Assembly (NCBI RefSeq): GCF_016919705.1
Contig: NZ_CP070371.1
Span: forward strand, 186,001-250,000
Direction of reading: 5' to 3'
From: Paracoccus methylovorus
GTDB taxonomy: Bacteria > Pseudomonadota > Alphaproteobacteria > Rhodobacterales > Rhodobacteraceae
Length of the DNA stretch: 64,000 nt
Below are positions 1-10,807 of this stretch, piece by piece. A model generated the notes under the pieces. The model saw nothing but the letters and a program-made list of their open reading frames with translations. It had not been told where the DNA came from and made no database searches. The translations under genes and the position numbers were made by a program. Position 1 is the first letter of the stretch. Every line of letters starts with the position of its first letter.

Positions 1-1305
1 AAGCTTCTGGCGGCCGATGCGCATACCCGCAAGCGCAACGCCGCCGAAAGACGTTTTCGTGCCTATGGCCTGGGCGCCATCGCGATCTCGATGGTGATGC
101 TGGTGATCCTGCTGTTCACCATCATCACCGGCGGCATGGGGGCCTTTCGCCAGACCTTTCTGCAAATCCCGGTGATGCTGGATGCGGCGCAACTGGACAA
201 GAATGGCAACCGCGACCCCGATGACATCCGCAAGGTCCTGACCCTGACCTATGGCAAGATCCTGCAACAATCGCTGGAACAGACCATTGTCGACAGGGGT
301 ATCGTCATCGACGATCTGTCGGACAAGGATGTTGCCGGGCTGATTTCCAAAGAGGCCTCGGCCCAGTTGCGCAACCGCGTGCTGGCCGATCCCGAACTGA
401 TCGGCCAGACGGTCGATACCCGCGTGCTGGTGAATGGCCGTGTGGATGGCTATTTCAAGGGCCGCGTCACCATGGAAAGTGCTGCGCGCGACGCCAACAC
501 CTCGCCCGCGCAGCTTGAGCTTGCCAATGCGCTCAAGGCAGAGGGGCTGCTGGCGACAAAGTGGAACTGGGCTTTCCTGACCAGCCCCGATGCCTCTGAC
601 CAACGCCCCGAGGCGGCGGGGGTGGGTATCGCCATCCTAGGTTCGCTTTACATGATGCTGGTGGTGTTGGTGCTTGCGGTGCCGATCGGTGTCGCCGCCT
701 CGATCTATCTTGAGGAATTCGCCCCCAAGAATCGTTGGACCGACATTATCGAGGTGAATATCTCGAACCTTGCCGCCGTGCCTTCGATCGTCTTCGGCAT
801 CCTCGGCCTTGCTGCCTTCATCAACTTTGCCGGCCTGCCGCAATCCGCGCCCATCGTCGGGGGTCTGGTGCTGACGCTGATGACGCTGCCCACCATCATC
901 ATCGCCACCCGCGCAGCGTTAAAGGCGGTGCCGCCCTCGATCCGCGACGCGGCGCTGGGGGTGGGCGCATCGAAAATGCAATCGGTGTTCCACCATGTGC
1001 TGCCGCTGGCCATGCCCGGCATCCTGACCGGCACCATCATCGGTCTGGCGCAGGCGCTTGGCGAAACCGCGCCGCTGCTGCTGATCGGCATGGTGGCATT
1101 CGTCAAGAATTTCCCCTCGGCGCCGCCGGACGGGCTGTTCGACCCCGCCTCGGCCCTGCCGGTGCAGGTCTATAACTGGACCCAGCGCGCCGATCCGGCC
1201 TTTATGGAACGCGCTTCGGGGGCGATTATCGTGCTTCTGGTGTTCCTGCTTTGCATGAACCTGTTTGCCATCTTCCTGCGTCGCAAGTTCGAGCGCCGGT
1301 GGTAA
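1..1305 (+). CDS. pstA: Phosphate ABC transporter permease PstA (5' end outside window)
   Basis: Inner-membrane permease of the high-affinity phosphate importer PstSCAB. The reading frame is open from the first base, so the N-terminus is missing; 434 residues are visible. A membrane segment at about residues 24-44 is followed by a long soluble stretch typical of the DUF3333 extension seen in alphaproteobacterial PstA. The permease core then follows, including the cytoplasmic coupling (EAA-type) loop around [13 protein letters not shown]. The gene is followed 20 bp later by pstB, then phoU and phoB, the usual end of a pst-pho operon. pstS and pstC, and probably phoR, would be expected to the left of the window. 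Confidence 0.93.
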   Translation, partial: KLLAADAHTRKRNAAERRFRAYGLGAIAISMVMLVILLFTIITGGMGAFRQTFLQIPVMLDAAQLDKNGNRDPDDIRKVLTLTYGKILQQSLEQTIVDRGIVIDDLSDKDVAGLISKEASAQLRNRVLADPELIGQTVDTRVLVNGRVDGYFKGRVTMESAARDANTSPAQLELANALKAEGLLATKWNWAFLTSPDASDQRPEAAGVGIAILGSLYMMLVVLVLAVPIGVAASIYLEEFAPKNRWTDIIEVNISNLAAVPSIVFGILGLAAFINFAGLPQSAPIVGGLVLTLMTLPTIIIATRAALKAVPPSIRDAALGVGASKMQSVFHHVLPLAMPGILTGTIIGLAQALGETAPLLLIGMVAFVKNFPSAPPDGLFDPASALPVQVYNWTQRADPAFMERASGAIIVLLVFLLCMNLFAIFLRRKFERRW

Positions 1306-1325
1306 TCCTTGAGAGGAGACCCGAC

Positions 1326-2123
1326 ATGAACGACATGAGTATTCTGGAGCGCGCTGTGGAGCAGACGGAAATCAAGATCTCGGCCAGCGATGTGCAGGTC
1401 TGGTACGGCGAAAAACACGCCATCAAGGACGTGAACGTCGATCTGCTGGACAAGACTGTGACCGCCTTCATCGGCCCCTCGGGTTGTGGCAAATCGACCT
1501 TTCTGCGCTGCCTGAACCGCATGAACGACACCATCGACATTTCCCGCGTCGAAGGCCGGATCATGCTGGACGGCGAGGATATCTATGACAAGCGGGTGGA
1601 CCCGGTGCAGTTGCGCGCCAAGGTCGGCATGGTGTTCCAAAAGCCGAACCCCTTTCCCAAGTCCATCTATGACAACGTGGCCTATGGTCCCCGTATCCAC
1701 GGTCTGGCCCGCAGCCGCACCGAACTGGACGAGATCGTCGAAAGATCGTTGCGCGGTGCGGCCCTGTGGAACGAGGTCAAGGACCGGCTCAGCGAACCCG
1801 GCACCGGCCTGTCGGGCGGCCAGCAGCAGCGGCTTTGCATTGCCCGGGCCGTGGCCACCCAGCCCGAGGTGCTGCTGATGGACGAACCCTGCTCGGCACT
1901 GGACCCCATCGCCACCAGCCAGGTCGAAGAGCTGATCGACCAGTTGCGCGCCGAATTCTCGGTGGTGATCGTGACGCACTCGATGCAGCAGGCGGCACGT
2001 GTCAGCCAGAAGACCGCCTTCTTCCACCTCGGCAATCTGGTGGAATACGGCAATACCGACGACATCTTTACCAATCCGCGCGACCCGCGCACCGAAAGCT
2101 ATATCTCGGGCCGTATCGGCTGA
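1326..2123 (+). CDS. pstB: Phosphate ABC transporter ATP-binding protein PstB
   Basis: ATPase subunit that drives phosphate import through PstA/PstC. The 265-residue protein has a complete ABC core: Walker [10 protein letters not shown] (50-58), Q-loop Q105, signature LSGGQ (162-166), Walker B VLLMDE (182-187) and switch H218. An in-frame ATG lies 75 bp upstream inside pstA, but the start at 1326 has a strong Shine-Dalgarno (GAGAGGAG, 1311-1318) and gives the normal PstB length. It lies between pstA and phoU in one transcription unit. Confidence 0.96.
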   Translation: MNDMSILERAVEQTEIKISASDVQVWYGEKHAIKDVNVDLLDKTVTAFIGPSGCGKSTFLRCLNRMNDTIDISRVEGRIMLDGEDIYDKRVDPVQLRAKVGMVFQKPNPFPKSIYDNVAYGPRIHGLARSRTELDEIVERSLRGAALWNEVKDRLSEPGTGLSGGQQQRLCIARAVATQPEVLLMDEPCSALDPIATSQVEELIDQLRAEFSVVIVTHSMQQAARVSQKTAFFHLGNLVEYGNTDDIFTNPRDPRTESYISGRIG

Positions 2124-2140
2124 ACCGGACAGGAGCTGAC

Positions 2141-2851
2141 ATGAACAACGAACGCCACATCCTCTCCGCTTTCGACCGCGACCTGGAAACCGTGCAGGCG
2201 CTGGTCGTCAAGATGGGCGGCATGGTCGAAAGCGCCATCCATGATGCCGCCATTGCGCTGGAGACCCGCGACGACGAACTGGCCGATGAAATCCGCCGCC
2301 GCGACAAGGCCATCGACCAGCTTGAGCATCAGATCAACGAAGAGGCGGCGCGGCTGATTGCGCTGCGTGCACCGCGCGCAACTGATCTGCGCATGGTGCT
2401 GTCGGTCATCAAGATCTCGCATATCCTTGAGCGTGTTGGCGATTACGCCAAGAACATTGCCAAGCGCAGCCATGTGCTGACCGAAATGCCCGCGATCGAT
2501 GGCGCCGGCATGGCGTTGCGGCGCATGTCCGCCACGGTCGAGGTAATGATGAAAGATGCGCTGGACAGCTATATCCACCGCGACGCCGCGCTGGCCGGCG
2601 ATGTGCGCAAGCGCGATCTGGAAGTGGACCAGATGTACAACGCGCTGTTTCGCGAGTTCCTGACCTATATGATGGAGGACCCGCGCAACATTACCGCCTG
2701 CATGCATCTGCATTTCATCGCCAAGAACATCGAGCGTATGGGCGATCACGCCACTGGCATCGCCGAACAGGTGATCTATCTCGCCACAGGCGAACTGCCT
2801 GACGACCCGCGCCCCAAGGGCGAAAGTGTGCCGCGCATAGAGGGGGTGTGA
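2141..2851 (+). CDS. phoU: Phosphate signalling protein PhoU
   Basis: Cytoplasmic negative regulator that links Pst transporter activity to the PhoR-PhoB two-component system. The 236-residue protein is all-helical with two tandem PhoU repeats; the repeated metal-binding type signatures appear as ERVGDYAKNIA and ERMGDHATGIA. The start at 2141 has AGGAG seven bases upstream and begins 17 bp after pstB. A much longer in-frame extension into pstB is rejected because it would run through the transporter gene. phoB starts three bases after the stop, so the two are probably translationally coupled. Confidence 0.95.
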   Translation: MNNERHILSAFDRDLETVQALVVKMGGMVESAIHDAAIALETRDDELADEIRRRDKAIDQLEHQINEEAARLIALRAPRATDLRMVLSVIKISHILERVGDYAKNIAKRSHVLTEMPAIDGAGMALRRMSATVEVMMKDALDSYIHRDAALAGDVRKRDLEVDQMYNALFREFLTYMMEDPRNITACMHLHFIAKNIERMGDHATGIAEQVIYLATGELPDDPRPKGESVPRIEGV

Positions 2852-2854
2852 TCC

Positions 2855-3544
2855 ATGGCGCAGACCCAACCCTGTGTCCTGGTCGTCGAGGACGAAGGCG
2901 CGCAGCGCGAGGTGCTGAAATACAACCTTGAGGCCGAGGGTTTCGATGTCGTTCTGGCCGAGAACGGCGATGAGGCGATGCTTCTGGTCGCGGAAGAGCA
3001 GCCCGACCTGATCGTGCTGGACTGGATGCTGCCCAATGTCAGCGGCATCGAGGTCTGCCGTCGGGTCAAGGCCGACCCGCACACCCGGCAGATCCCGATC
3101 ATCATGCTGTCCGCCCGCTCGGAAGAGGTGGATAGGGTGCGCGGGCTGGAAACCGGCGCCGACGATTATGTCGTCAAGCCTTATTCGGTGGTCGAGTTGA
3201 TGGCGCGGCTGCGCACTCAGTTGCGCCGGACTCGCCCCGCCTCGATGGGCGAAAGGCTAAGCTTTGGCGATATCCTGCTGGATGCAAGCGAACACCGGGT
3301 ATTTCGCGCCGGCCAGCCCTTGCACTTGGGTCCAACCGAGTTCCGCCTGCTTTCGACGCTGATGGAAAAGCCCGGACGGGTTTGGACGCGCGAACAATTG
3401 CTGGACCGGGTTTGGGGGCGCGACATCTATGTCGATACACGCACCATCGACGTTCATGTGGGCCGGTTGCGCAAGGCGCTGATGGCCTATGGCGGCGAAA
3501 ATCCGGTGCGCACGGTTCGCGGCACCGGCTATTCGCTGGGCTGA
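2855..3544 (+). CDS. phoB: Phosphate regulon response regulator PhoB
   Basis: DNA-binding response regulator of phosphate starvation. Residues 1-120 form the receiver domain with acidic pair E12/D13, phospho-acceptor D56, S86 and K108. Residues about 130-229 form an OmpR/PhoB winged helix ending in VRTVRGTGYSL. It is the last gene of the pst-phoU-phoB unit. The kinase gene phoR is not downstream and would have to lie to the left of the window. The length of 229 residues is normal for PhoB. Confidence 0.94.
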   Translation: MAQTQPCVLVVEDEGAQREVLKYNLEAEGFDVVLAENGDEAMLLVAEEQPDLIVLDWMLPNVSGIEVCRRVKADPHTRQIPIIMLSARSEEVDRVRGLETGADDYVVKPYSVVELMARLRTQLRRTRPASMGERLSFGDILLDASEHRVFRAGQPLHLGPTEFRLLSTLMEKPGRVWTREQLLDRVWGRDIYVDTRTIDVHVGRLRKALMAYGGENPVRTVRGTGYSLG

Positions 3545-3601
3545 TATCCGAAACAGGTGCGGTGGCTTCGCGAATAGGGCAGTGCGTGAAGCCCATGGAG
3601 G

Positions 3602-3634
3602 TGGAAACCGCAGGCGTTGTCCGCAGTTTCCTTT
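3602..3634 (+). terminator. Possible terminator between convergent phoB and the OmpA-like gene
   Basis: GGAAAC (3603-3608) pairs with GTTTCC (3626-3631) with an imperfect inner stem, followed by a pyrimidine-rich stretch on the plus strand. It lies in the 93-bp gap between two convergent genes. The short stem makes this a weak call. Confidence 0.3.
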
Positions 3635-3637
3635 CGC

Positions 3638-5665
3638 TTAATTCTGAGCCAGCAGGCCGGTGATGCGGCGAACGGCGACACGGCGGTTTTGCCGCTCGGG
3701 CCCCTCGGTCGGAACCAGCAGGAACTGTTCGCCATAGCCTTGCACGACCATGTTCTCTGGCGGAACCTGAAAATATTCGGTCAGGGCCAAAGCGACCGAT
3801 TCTGCGCGTCGGTCCGACAAGGCCAGATTCGCGGCGTCGGAGCCCACCGCGTCGGTGTAACCCTCGATCATGTAGATCTCGCGCGGGTTCTGGTCGATGC
3901 TGTCGCGGATCACCTTGCCCAGCGTTGCCAACTGTTGCGCCTGATCCGGAGTGATGGCCGCCGAACCGGTTTCAAAGGTGATCCCGGGCATATTCACCGG
4001 AGCAACCAGCGCACGCACCTCGGGGATGTTACGAATCTGGCCGAGGCTGAACCGACGATCAATTGCGGCCTCGCGGCGCAATGCCTCGCGCAGCGCGGTT
4101 TCGTCCATCCGGTCGCGGTTGATGCGGACAGGCGGGGGCGCGGGCAGGTTCGCGATCTGCACCGGCTGCGCTTCGGTATCGTCGATAAGACGGGTTTCTG
4201 TGCCATCGGCGCGCACCAGCGTGCGACGCAGGGTGTTCATGTTCGCGTCGCGAATGGTGACCACGCGGCTTCCATCGGCTCGCAGAACGGTTGTCCGGCT
4301 TGAACCGTCTTCAAAGGTTTCGGTGCGGACGTTCGAACCCGGCTGATAGAGCAGAGTATTGTCGTCCTTGATCACCTGCTGGCTGCCATCGGGCAGGCTG
4401 ACGACAAGGCGATCGCCGGTATTCAGCGCTACCTGCCGGTCATTGGACAGCATCTTGCCGACCGCCATTCCGGCCGCCCCGGCAAGAAGCAGTTTGGCGA
4501 TATCCTTGATCGTATCGTCGTCATCGTCGCGTGTCGCTTCCTGAGTCTGCTGGTTAACGGCAGGTTGCTGCAGGCCCTGTGCGACCGTGGTGGCGAATTC
4601 CTCGGCCGAACTGCGCGCGCTATCCTCGGTAATCTGCACCTCGCTGGGCTCGCCTTGACCTTGCTCTCCCTCGTCCGCCGCCAGCGCGGCTGCAGCTGTG
4701 GAGGTTACTTCTTCGGCGGCGCGCTGTGCGACCGCATTAGGTCGGGTTTGAACTTCGGGTGCCTGTACCTCGGCGGCCTGCTCGGGGTCTGGTTGCGGTT
4801 GGCCGTTTGCCTGTTCCTGTGGATTGGCTTCCACCTCCTGCGTGTCCTGTCCCTCTTCGGCGCGCTGTTGGTCCGGTTCGGGCTCGTCGGGTTCAGCCTC
4901 GTGCGCCTGTTCCTGTAAGCGGCGTTCGAGTTCTTGGGCGTCCGGAACTGCAGAAGGTTGGCCTTCATTCGCACCCGGATCTGATTCTGCCGGTTCCGCT
5001 TCTTGTGCCTGCCGTTGTGCGTCATCGGCCCGCTGTTCATTGGGCTGGGCTGTTGTGGCGGATTGTTCGTCCGGCCCTGCTTCGACATCTTGCACCGGTT
5101 CTGTTTCCGGCAAAGCGGCAGGCGGAGTGTCCTGGGGATCGGCCGCGTCCGGTTGTGGCTTTTGCGCGGGTGCCGGATCGTCCGTGTTAACGGCTTCGGG
5201 CGTATCGGGTTTGGGGGCAGGCAGTTCCCCTTGGCCAACCTCCTGCTCCGCCTGCGGCGCTTGCGGTTTGGCTGGCGGCTCAGCGGCCTCGATTACCGGC
5301 GGTTTGGGGCTAGGTTCCTCGGCCTGTGTCACCTGCGGCTTGGGTGAGGGGGCTTGCGCGGCGGGCTCTGTTTCGGGCTGCTCAGCAGCGGGAGTGGGTT
5401 CAGCGGCCGGCTGCTCTTCGGCGGGCTGGTCGCCTTCCGCTTGGGGCGGTTCGGCAGGCTGTCCGCTGTCTTCCGCCGCGCCGTCCTGGGGCTGGGGCTC
5501 GGGGGTTTCCGCCTGCTCGGCCGGGGTTTCACCGGCTTCGTCCGGGGGCAGGACGATCTGCGTGTCAGGGTCGGGGGTCTGCTGATCCTGTGCGACCGCC
5601 AATTGCGGAGCTATCAGGGACAGGCAGGTCACCATCGCTGTCGTTGTCTTATAGATGCGGTGCAT
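3638..5665 (-). CDS. Large OmpA-domain outer-membrane/periplasmic protein with Pro/Glu/Gln-rich region
   Basis: Predicted exported 675-residue protein. An N-terminal Sec signal peptide (residues 1-25, ending AVAQ) is followed by about 350 residues very rich in Pro, Glu, Gln, Ala and Asp. Next come a short Asp run, a hydrophobic glycine-containing segment (LLLAGAAGMAVGK, about 385-405), a region of repeated strand-like DGS/DGT motifs, and a C-terminal OmpA/MotB-type peptidoglycan-binding domain (about 550-675) with GYTDAVGSDAANLALSDRR. The start at 5665 has AAAGAGGA upstream and makes the signal peptide N-terminal; an ATG 135 bp earlier would bury it. The disordered region may span the periplasm or act as a spacer from the wall. 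The exact role is unknown. Confidence 0.85.
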   Translation of the reverse strand: MHRIYKTTTAMVTCLSLIAPQLAVAQDQQTPDPDTQIVLPPDEAGETPAEQAETPEPQPQDGAAEDSGQPAEPPQAEGDQPAEEQPAAEPTPAAEQPETEPAAQAPSPKPQVTQAEEPSPKPPVIEAAEPPAKPQAPQAEQEVGQGELPAPKPDTPEAVNTDDPAPAQKPQPDAADPQDTPPAALPETEPVQDVEAGPDEQSATTAQPNEQRADDAQRQAQEAEPAESDPGANEGQPSAVPDAQELERRLQEQAHEAEPDEPEPDQQRAEEGQDTQEVEANPQEQANGQPQPDPEQAAEVQAPEVQTRPNAVAQRAAEEVTSTAAAALAADEGEQGQGEPSEVQITEDSARSSAEEFATTVAQGLQQPAVNQQTQEATRDDDDDTIKDIAKLLLAGAAGMAVGKMLSNDRQVALNTGDRLVVSLPDGSQQVIKDDNTLLYQPGSNVRTETFEDGSSRTTVLRADGSRVVTIRDANMNTLRRTLVRADGTETRLIDDTEAQPVQIANLPAPPPVRINRDRMDETALREALRREAAIDRRFSLGQIRNIPEVRALVAPVNMPGITFETGSAAITPDQAQQLATLGKVIRDSIDQNPREIYMIEGYTDAVGSDAANLALSDRRAESVALALTEYFQVPPENMVVQGYGEQFLLVPTEGPERQNRRVAVRRITGLLAQN

Positions 5666-5780
5666 GTCGGTCCTCTTTCCGATGGTCGCGAGATGGTTCG
5701 TCAACCTTTGCGCGATGGCGTAGTTCCCAAACATGCGCGTGACCGTAGCGTGATCGTGCCGCTGTGGTGACCAAGGACTT

Positions 5781-7064
5781 TCAACTGTTGCAAAGCGCAA
5801 GCTTGCCGCCCGCCATGCGTTGCACCCTGCCCGACAGCTCTAAAGCCAGAATGGCAGGGGCGAGAACGGCAGCAGGCACCCCCAGATCGCGGATCAGCAT
5901 ATTTTCCTCGGTCGGGCTGGGACCCAGCCGGGCCAGTATCCGCCCTTCCAGATTTACCGGACCGCCAGCGTCACGTGGTATGCCGGATACGGGGCTGCGA
6001 CGAATGCGATGACCCAGCTCTGCGAGGCGACGGGTGACGGCTACCGGTTGCCTGACCTGCACGGCGGCTTCGGTCTGTGCGGCCGATGTGGTTTGTTCGG
6101 GGATTGCTGGCTGTGTCGCCTGTGCGGTCGCGGGCTGGTTCGATTGCAGTGCTGTCAGGACATCGGCGGAATTTCGCACCAGAACTGCACCGTCGCGGAT
6201 CAGCGCGTTGCACCCACCCGCACGGGCATCCATCGGATGGCCCGGTATGGCCATGACCTCGCGTCCCTGGTCAAGTGCGCAGCGCGCGGTGATCAGGCTG
6301 CCAGAGCGGTGGGCGGCCTCGACCACCACCACGGCGCGCGAAAGCCCGGAAATGATGCGGTTGCGCGCGGGAAAATGCCGTGCCACCGGCTCGGTTCCCG
6401 GCGGCTGCTCCGTGACGAGCAGGCCGGTTTCGCAAATCGTTTCGGCCAGGGCCGCATTCTCGCTGGGATAGATCTTGTCGATACCGCCGGCCATTACCGC
6501 GATGGTCCCGGCATGCAGCGCCGCTTCGTGCGCGATGGTGTCGATGCCCCGCGCCAATCCCGCGATGACTGCCGCGCCGGATTGCGACAGACCCGAAGCA
6601 AGGCCGCGCGCCATCCGCAAGCCCAGCGACGAGGCGTTGCGCGCCCCGATCACCGCCACCGGCAGGCGGTCGAGAACGGATATATCGCCCCGCAGCCATA
6701 GCACGGGCGGCGCATCGGCTATCTCGCGCAGCAGGGCGGGATAATCCGGGTCGTCCCAGGTCAGCAGCCGTGCACCGGCCCGTTGGCCGGCCGCGATCTC
6801 GGCCTCGGCCGCAGCCGTTGGGCAGGGGGTATAATCCTTGATCCCTGCGGTGTGGGCGAGGCCGGGCAGGGCGGCCAGCGCGGCTTCGGCGCTGCCATGT
6901 TCGCGAAGCAACCGGTGAAAGGTCGCCGGCCCGACCTTGCGCGAGCGGATGAGGCGCAGGGCAGCAAGCCCGGATCCCTTTAGTCTGGGGGTATGGGGGG
7001 AGTCCGAAGAAAACAGTCTTGCCATTTGCCTGTGCCTTTGTCTCATCCGCGTGGATCGAGTCAT
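5781..7064 (-). CDS. dprA: DNA-processing protein DprA
   Basis: Single-strand DNA-binding protein that loads RecA onto incoming DNA during natural transformation. The Rossmann-like DprA core is clear: VAVIGARNAS, GLARGIDTIAHEAAL, FPARNRIISGLS and SGSLITARCALDQGREVMA. A C-terminal winged-helix (DprA_WH) domain follows a Gln/Ala-rich linker. The start is uncertain. ATG at 7064 has no visible Shine-Dalgarno, while ATG at 7025 (protein starting MARLFSS) has a weak AGG seven bases upstream and would give 414 residues. It lies between the OmpA-like gene and tldD, all on the minus strand. Confidence 0.93.
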   Translation of the reverse strand: MTRSTRMRQRHRQMARLFSSDSPHTPRLKGSGLAALRLIRSRKVGPATFHRLLREHGSAEAALAALPGLAHTAGIKDYTPCPTAAAEAEIAAGQRAGARLLTWDDPDYPALLREIADAPPVLWLRGDISVLDRLPVAVIGARNASSLGLRMARGLASGLSQSGAAVIAGLARGIDTIAHEAALHAGTIAVMAGGIDKIYPSENAALAETICETGLLVTEQPPGTEPVARHFPARNRIISGLSRAVVVVEAAHRSGSLITARCALDQGREVMAIPGHPMDARAGGCNALIRDGAVLVRNSADVLTALQSNQPATAQATQPAIPEQTTSAAQTEAAVQVRQPVAVTRRLAELGHRIRRSPVSGIPRDAGGPVNLEGRILARLGPSPTEENMLIRDLGVPAAVLAPAILALELSGRVQRMAGGKLALCNS

Positions 7065-7132
7065 TGCATGGCAATGGTTAAGAATGGGTTAGTCGTGCCG
7101 ATATTACGATAAGCTGCTGAAAATGCTGATAT

Positions 7133-8554
7133 TCAGGATGCTGAACCGCCAATGGTCAGGCCGCCGATGCGAAGGGTGGGCAGGCCGACACCGACCGGAA
7201 CCCATTGCCCCTGCTTGCCGCAATTGCCGATTCCCGGATCCAGCGAGAGGTCGTTTCCGATGGCGCGAATCTGGCCCAGAGCGGTGGCGCCGTCGCCGAT
7301 CAGCGTGGCGCCGCGGATCGGATCGCCGACCTGACCGTTCTTGACCCGATAAGCCTCGGTGCAGGAAAACACGAACTTGCCGTTGGTGATATCAACCTGC
7401 CCGCCGCCGAACCCAACGGCATAGATACCGTCCTCCAGCCCGGCGAGGATCGAGGCCGGATCTTCGGATCCTGCCAGCATGAAGGTATTGGTCATGCGCG
7501 GCATGGGTGCATGGGCGTGGCTTTGCCTGCGCCCGTTGCCGGTGGGCGTCACGCCCATCAGACGGGCGTTTTGCCGGTCTTGCATGTAGCCGACCAGAAT
7601 ACCATCCTCGATCAAGGTGTTACGAGCTGGGGGCGTGCCTTCGTCATCGACCGAGATCGAGCCGCGCCGGTCGGGAATCGTGCCGTCATCGACGACGGTC
7701 ACACCCGGCGCCGCGACACGCTGGCCCAGCAGGCCGGCAAAGGCGGAATGGCCCTTGCGGTTGAAATCACCTTCCAGGCCGTGACCGACGGCCTCGTGCA
7801 GCAGGATACCGGGCCAGCCGGGACCCAGCACGACATCCATCACTCCGGCAGGCGCGGGAACCGACCGCAGGTTGACCAGCGCAATGCGTAGTGCCTCGCG
7901 CACCAGTCCCTGCCAATGTTCGGGCGCGACCAGCCCGGCAAGGCCGATACGTCCGCCACCGCCTGCGGTTCCCGACTCGCGCCGGGTGTTGGATTCGACG
8001 ATGACCGAGATGTTTATCCGAGCCATGGGCCGGAAATCGGTGGCAAGCCCGCCCTCGGCCCGCAAAATCGCCACCTCTTGCACCGAAGTGGCGATGCTGG
8101 CCGAGACCTGCACCACCCGTGGATCCAACCCGCGCGCAAAAGCGTCGATTTCACGCAACACCGCGATGCGGGCTGCGAAGGGAACCTCCTCGGCCGGGTC
8201 GATGGCGGCGTAAAGCGCCCGGATGTCGCCTTGGGGGGGCAGAGCAAGCGTGCCGCCGCCCGCACCGACAGCCAGTCGCACGGTTTCGGCAGCCTTGGCC
8301 AGCGACGCCTCGTCGATCTCGGTCGAGTGGGCATAGCCCGTCACTTCGCCCCGCACCGCGCGCAGGCCGAAGCCTTGTTCGGCATCATAGCTTGCCGTGC
8401 GCAGCCGGCCGTCGTCGAAGACCAACGCCTCGGAGCGGGAGCGTTCCAGAAAAAGCTCGCCATCATCCGCGCCGGTCAGCGCGTCGCGCAGGATGCGCAG
8501 CGCGCGGTCCTGATCTAGATGCGTCCGAAAGGGCGAAAACGAAGCGTCTGTCAT
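7133..8554 (-). CDS. tldD: Metalloprotease TldD
   Basis: Zinc-dependent protease of the TldD/PmbA (U62) family, which with TldE processes modified peptides and affects gyrase inhibitors. The 473-residue protein contains the metal-binding HEAVGHGLEGD motif and the conserved TldD C-terminus (GNCGKQGQWVPVG). The start at 8554 gives the normal family length. A longer frame extends 94 codons toward ctaC, but that part has no conserved features and would occupy the ctaC promoter region. The gene is divergent from ctaC. Confidence 0.93.
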   Translation of the reverse strand: MTDASFSPFRTHLDQDRALRILRDALTGADDGELFLERSRSEALVFDDGRLRTASYDAEQGFGLRAVRGEVTGYAHSTEIDEASLAKAAETVRLAVGAGGGTLALPPQGDIRALYAAIDPAEEVPFAARIAVLREIDAFARGLDPRVVQVSASIATSVQEVAILRAEGGLATDFRPMARINISVIVESNTRRESGTAGGGGRIGLAGLVAPEHWQGLVREALRIALVNLRSVPAPAGVMDVVLGPGWPGILLHEAVGHGLEGDFNRKGHSAFAGLLGQRVAAPGVTVVDDGTIPDRRGSISVDDEGTPPARNTLIEDGILVGYMQDRQNARLMGVTPTGNGRRQSHAHAPMPRMTNTFMLAGSEDPASILAGLEDGIYAVGFGGGQVDITNGKFVFSCTEAYRVKNGQVGDPIRGATLIGDGATALGQIRAIGNDLSLDPGIGNCGKQGQWVPVGVGLPTLRIGGLTIGGSAS

Positions 8555-8597
8555 GGAGCCGGTCCTTGTCCTGAAGCCCCGCCTAGGGCTTTTTTGA

Positions 8598-9611
<1,014 letters not shown>

Positions 9612-9620
9612 GGTCGGGTC

Positions 9621-10538
9621 GTGGCCGATATCAACGCATATGAGGGGCCTGCCGAGGCGGGCTTTGGCGATTACGTCGCGCTTCTGAAGCCGCGCGTGAT
9701 GTCGCTGGTGGTGTTCACGGCCTTTGTCGGCCTGTGGATCGCGCCGGTGCCGGTCAACCCTTTCGTTGCTTTCTGCGCGGTGCTGTTCATCGCGCTGGGG
9801 GGCGGTGCGTCGGGCGCCCTCAACATGTGGTATGATGCCGATATCGACGCGGTGATGAAACGCACCGCGGGCCGTCCCGTCCCGTCGGGCCGCGTCACCT
9901 CGCAAGAGGCGCTGGGACTGGGTATCGCGTTGTCCGGCCTGTCTGTGATGATGCTGGGGCTGGCGGCGAACTGGTTTGCGGCCGGGTTCCTCGCTTTCAC
10001 CATCTTTTTCTATGCCGTGATCTATACGATCTGGCTGAAACGCTCGACGCCGCAGAACATCGTCATCGGTGGCGCTGCCGGGGCTTTTCCGCCGATGATC
10101 GGCTGGGCTTGCGCCACGGGCGGCATCAGCATCGAATCGCTGCTGATGTTCGCGCTGGTTTTCTTCTGGACGCCGCCGCATTTCTGGGCGCTCGCGCTGT
10201 TCATGAAGGATGACTATTCCAAGGCTGGCGTGCCGATGCTGACGGTGACGCATGGCCGCAAGGTGACGCGCCAGCATATCTTTGCCTATACGCTGGTTCT
10301 GGCGCCCTTTGCGCTTTGGCTGGGCTTTACCTCGGTCGGCGGGCCGCTTTATCTGGCGGTCGCGGTGGTGCTGAACGTGATGTTCATCGCCGGCGGCTGG
10401 CGGATCCTGCGCCGCCGCGAAGAGGACGCCCAAGCCGATGGCTATCGGGTCGAGAAACGTTATTTCCGCCTGTCGCTCTATTACACATTCCTGCATTTTC
10501 TGGCGCTGCTGGTGCAGCACTGGCTTGGGGGGTGGTGA
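9621..10538 (+). CDS. ctaB: Heme O synthase (protoheme IX farnesyltransferase)
   Basis: Integral-membrane UbiA-family prenyltransferase that adds a farnesyl group to protoheme IX, the first step to heme A for the aa3 oxidase. The 305-residue protein has about eight or nine membrane segments and the family Asp motif [15 protein letters not shown] followed by GRPVPSGRV. It starts with GTG, nine bases after ctaC, and its stop overlaps the ATG of the next small gene. This corresponds to the ORF1 position of the classical Paracoccus COII-ORF1-ORF2-ORF3-COIII cluster. Confidence 0.96.
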   Translation: MADINAYEGPAEAGFGDYVALLKPRVMSLVVFTAFVGLWIAPVPVNPFVAFCAVLFIALGGGASGALNMWYDADIDAVMKRTAGRPVPSGRVTSQEALGLGIALSGLSVMMLGLAANWFAAGFLAFTIFFYAVIYTIWLKRSTPQNIVIGGAAGAFPPMIGWACATGGISIESLLMFALVFFWTPPHFWALALFMKDDYSKAGVPMLTVTHGRKVTRQHIFAYTLVLAPFALWLGFTSVGGPLYLAVAVVLNVMFIAGGWRILRRREEDAQADGYRVEKRYFRLSLYYTFLHFLALLVQHWLGGW

Positions 10539-10807
10539 TGCTGCCGCGTGTCGAACATGAACTGCACAGGCGCAGGCGCAGCCGGAACGTCGGTCTTTTG
10601 GTCGTGCTGCTGGCCTTTGTCGCGCTGGTCTTTGGCCTGTCGGTGGTCAAGATCACCCAAGGCGACATGATGCAGGGTTACGATCATCGCCCGCGCAGCT
10701 CGATGCTGCCGCAGGATTCTGATCCGCCCGCGCCGAATGCGGCGCCTGTGGCCGCGCCGGGTACTCCGGCAGCCCTGCAGGCCGCAACGCAAGAGGTGGA
10801 GCAATGA
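10538..10807 (+). CDS. Small membrane protein of the oxidase cluster (ORF2 position)
   Basis: An 89-residue protein. The N-terminus is basic (HRRRRSRN), followed by one membrane helix (about 20-40, [18 protein letters not shown]) and a Pro/Ala-rich tail. It starts at an ATG overlapping the ctaB stop (TGATG) and its own stop overlaps the ctaG ATG (ATGA). It is therefore translationally coupled on both sides. The position matches ORF2 of the Paracoccus cta cluster. A role in aa3 oxidase assembly is inferred from position only; no catalytic motif is visible. Confidence 0.85.
   Translation: MLPRVEHELHRRRRSRNVGLLVVLLAFVALVFGLSVVKITQGDMMQGYDHRPRSSMLPQDSDPPAPNAAPVAAPGTPAALQAATQEVEQ

Noticed and set aside
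4565..4918. Plus-strand open frame opposite the low-complexity region of the OmpA-like gene
   Set aside because: It is one of several long frames caused by the biased Pro/Glu/Gln codons of the real gene; no start signal and no family resemblance.
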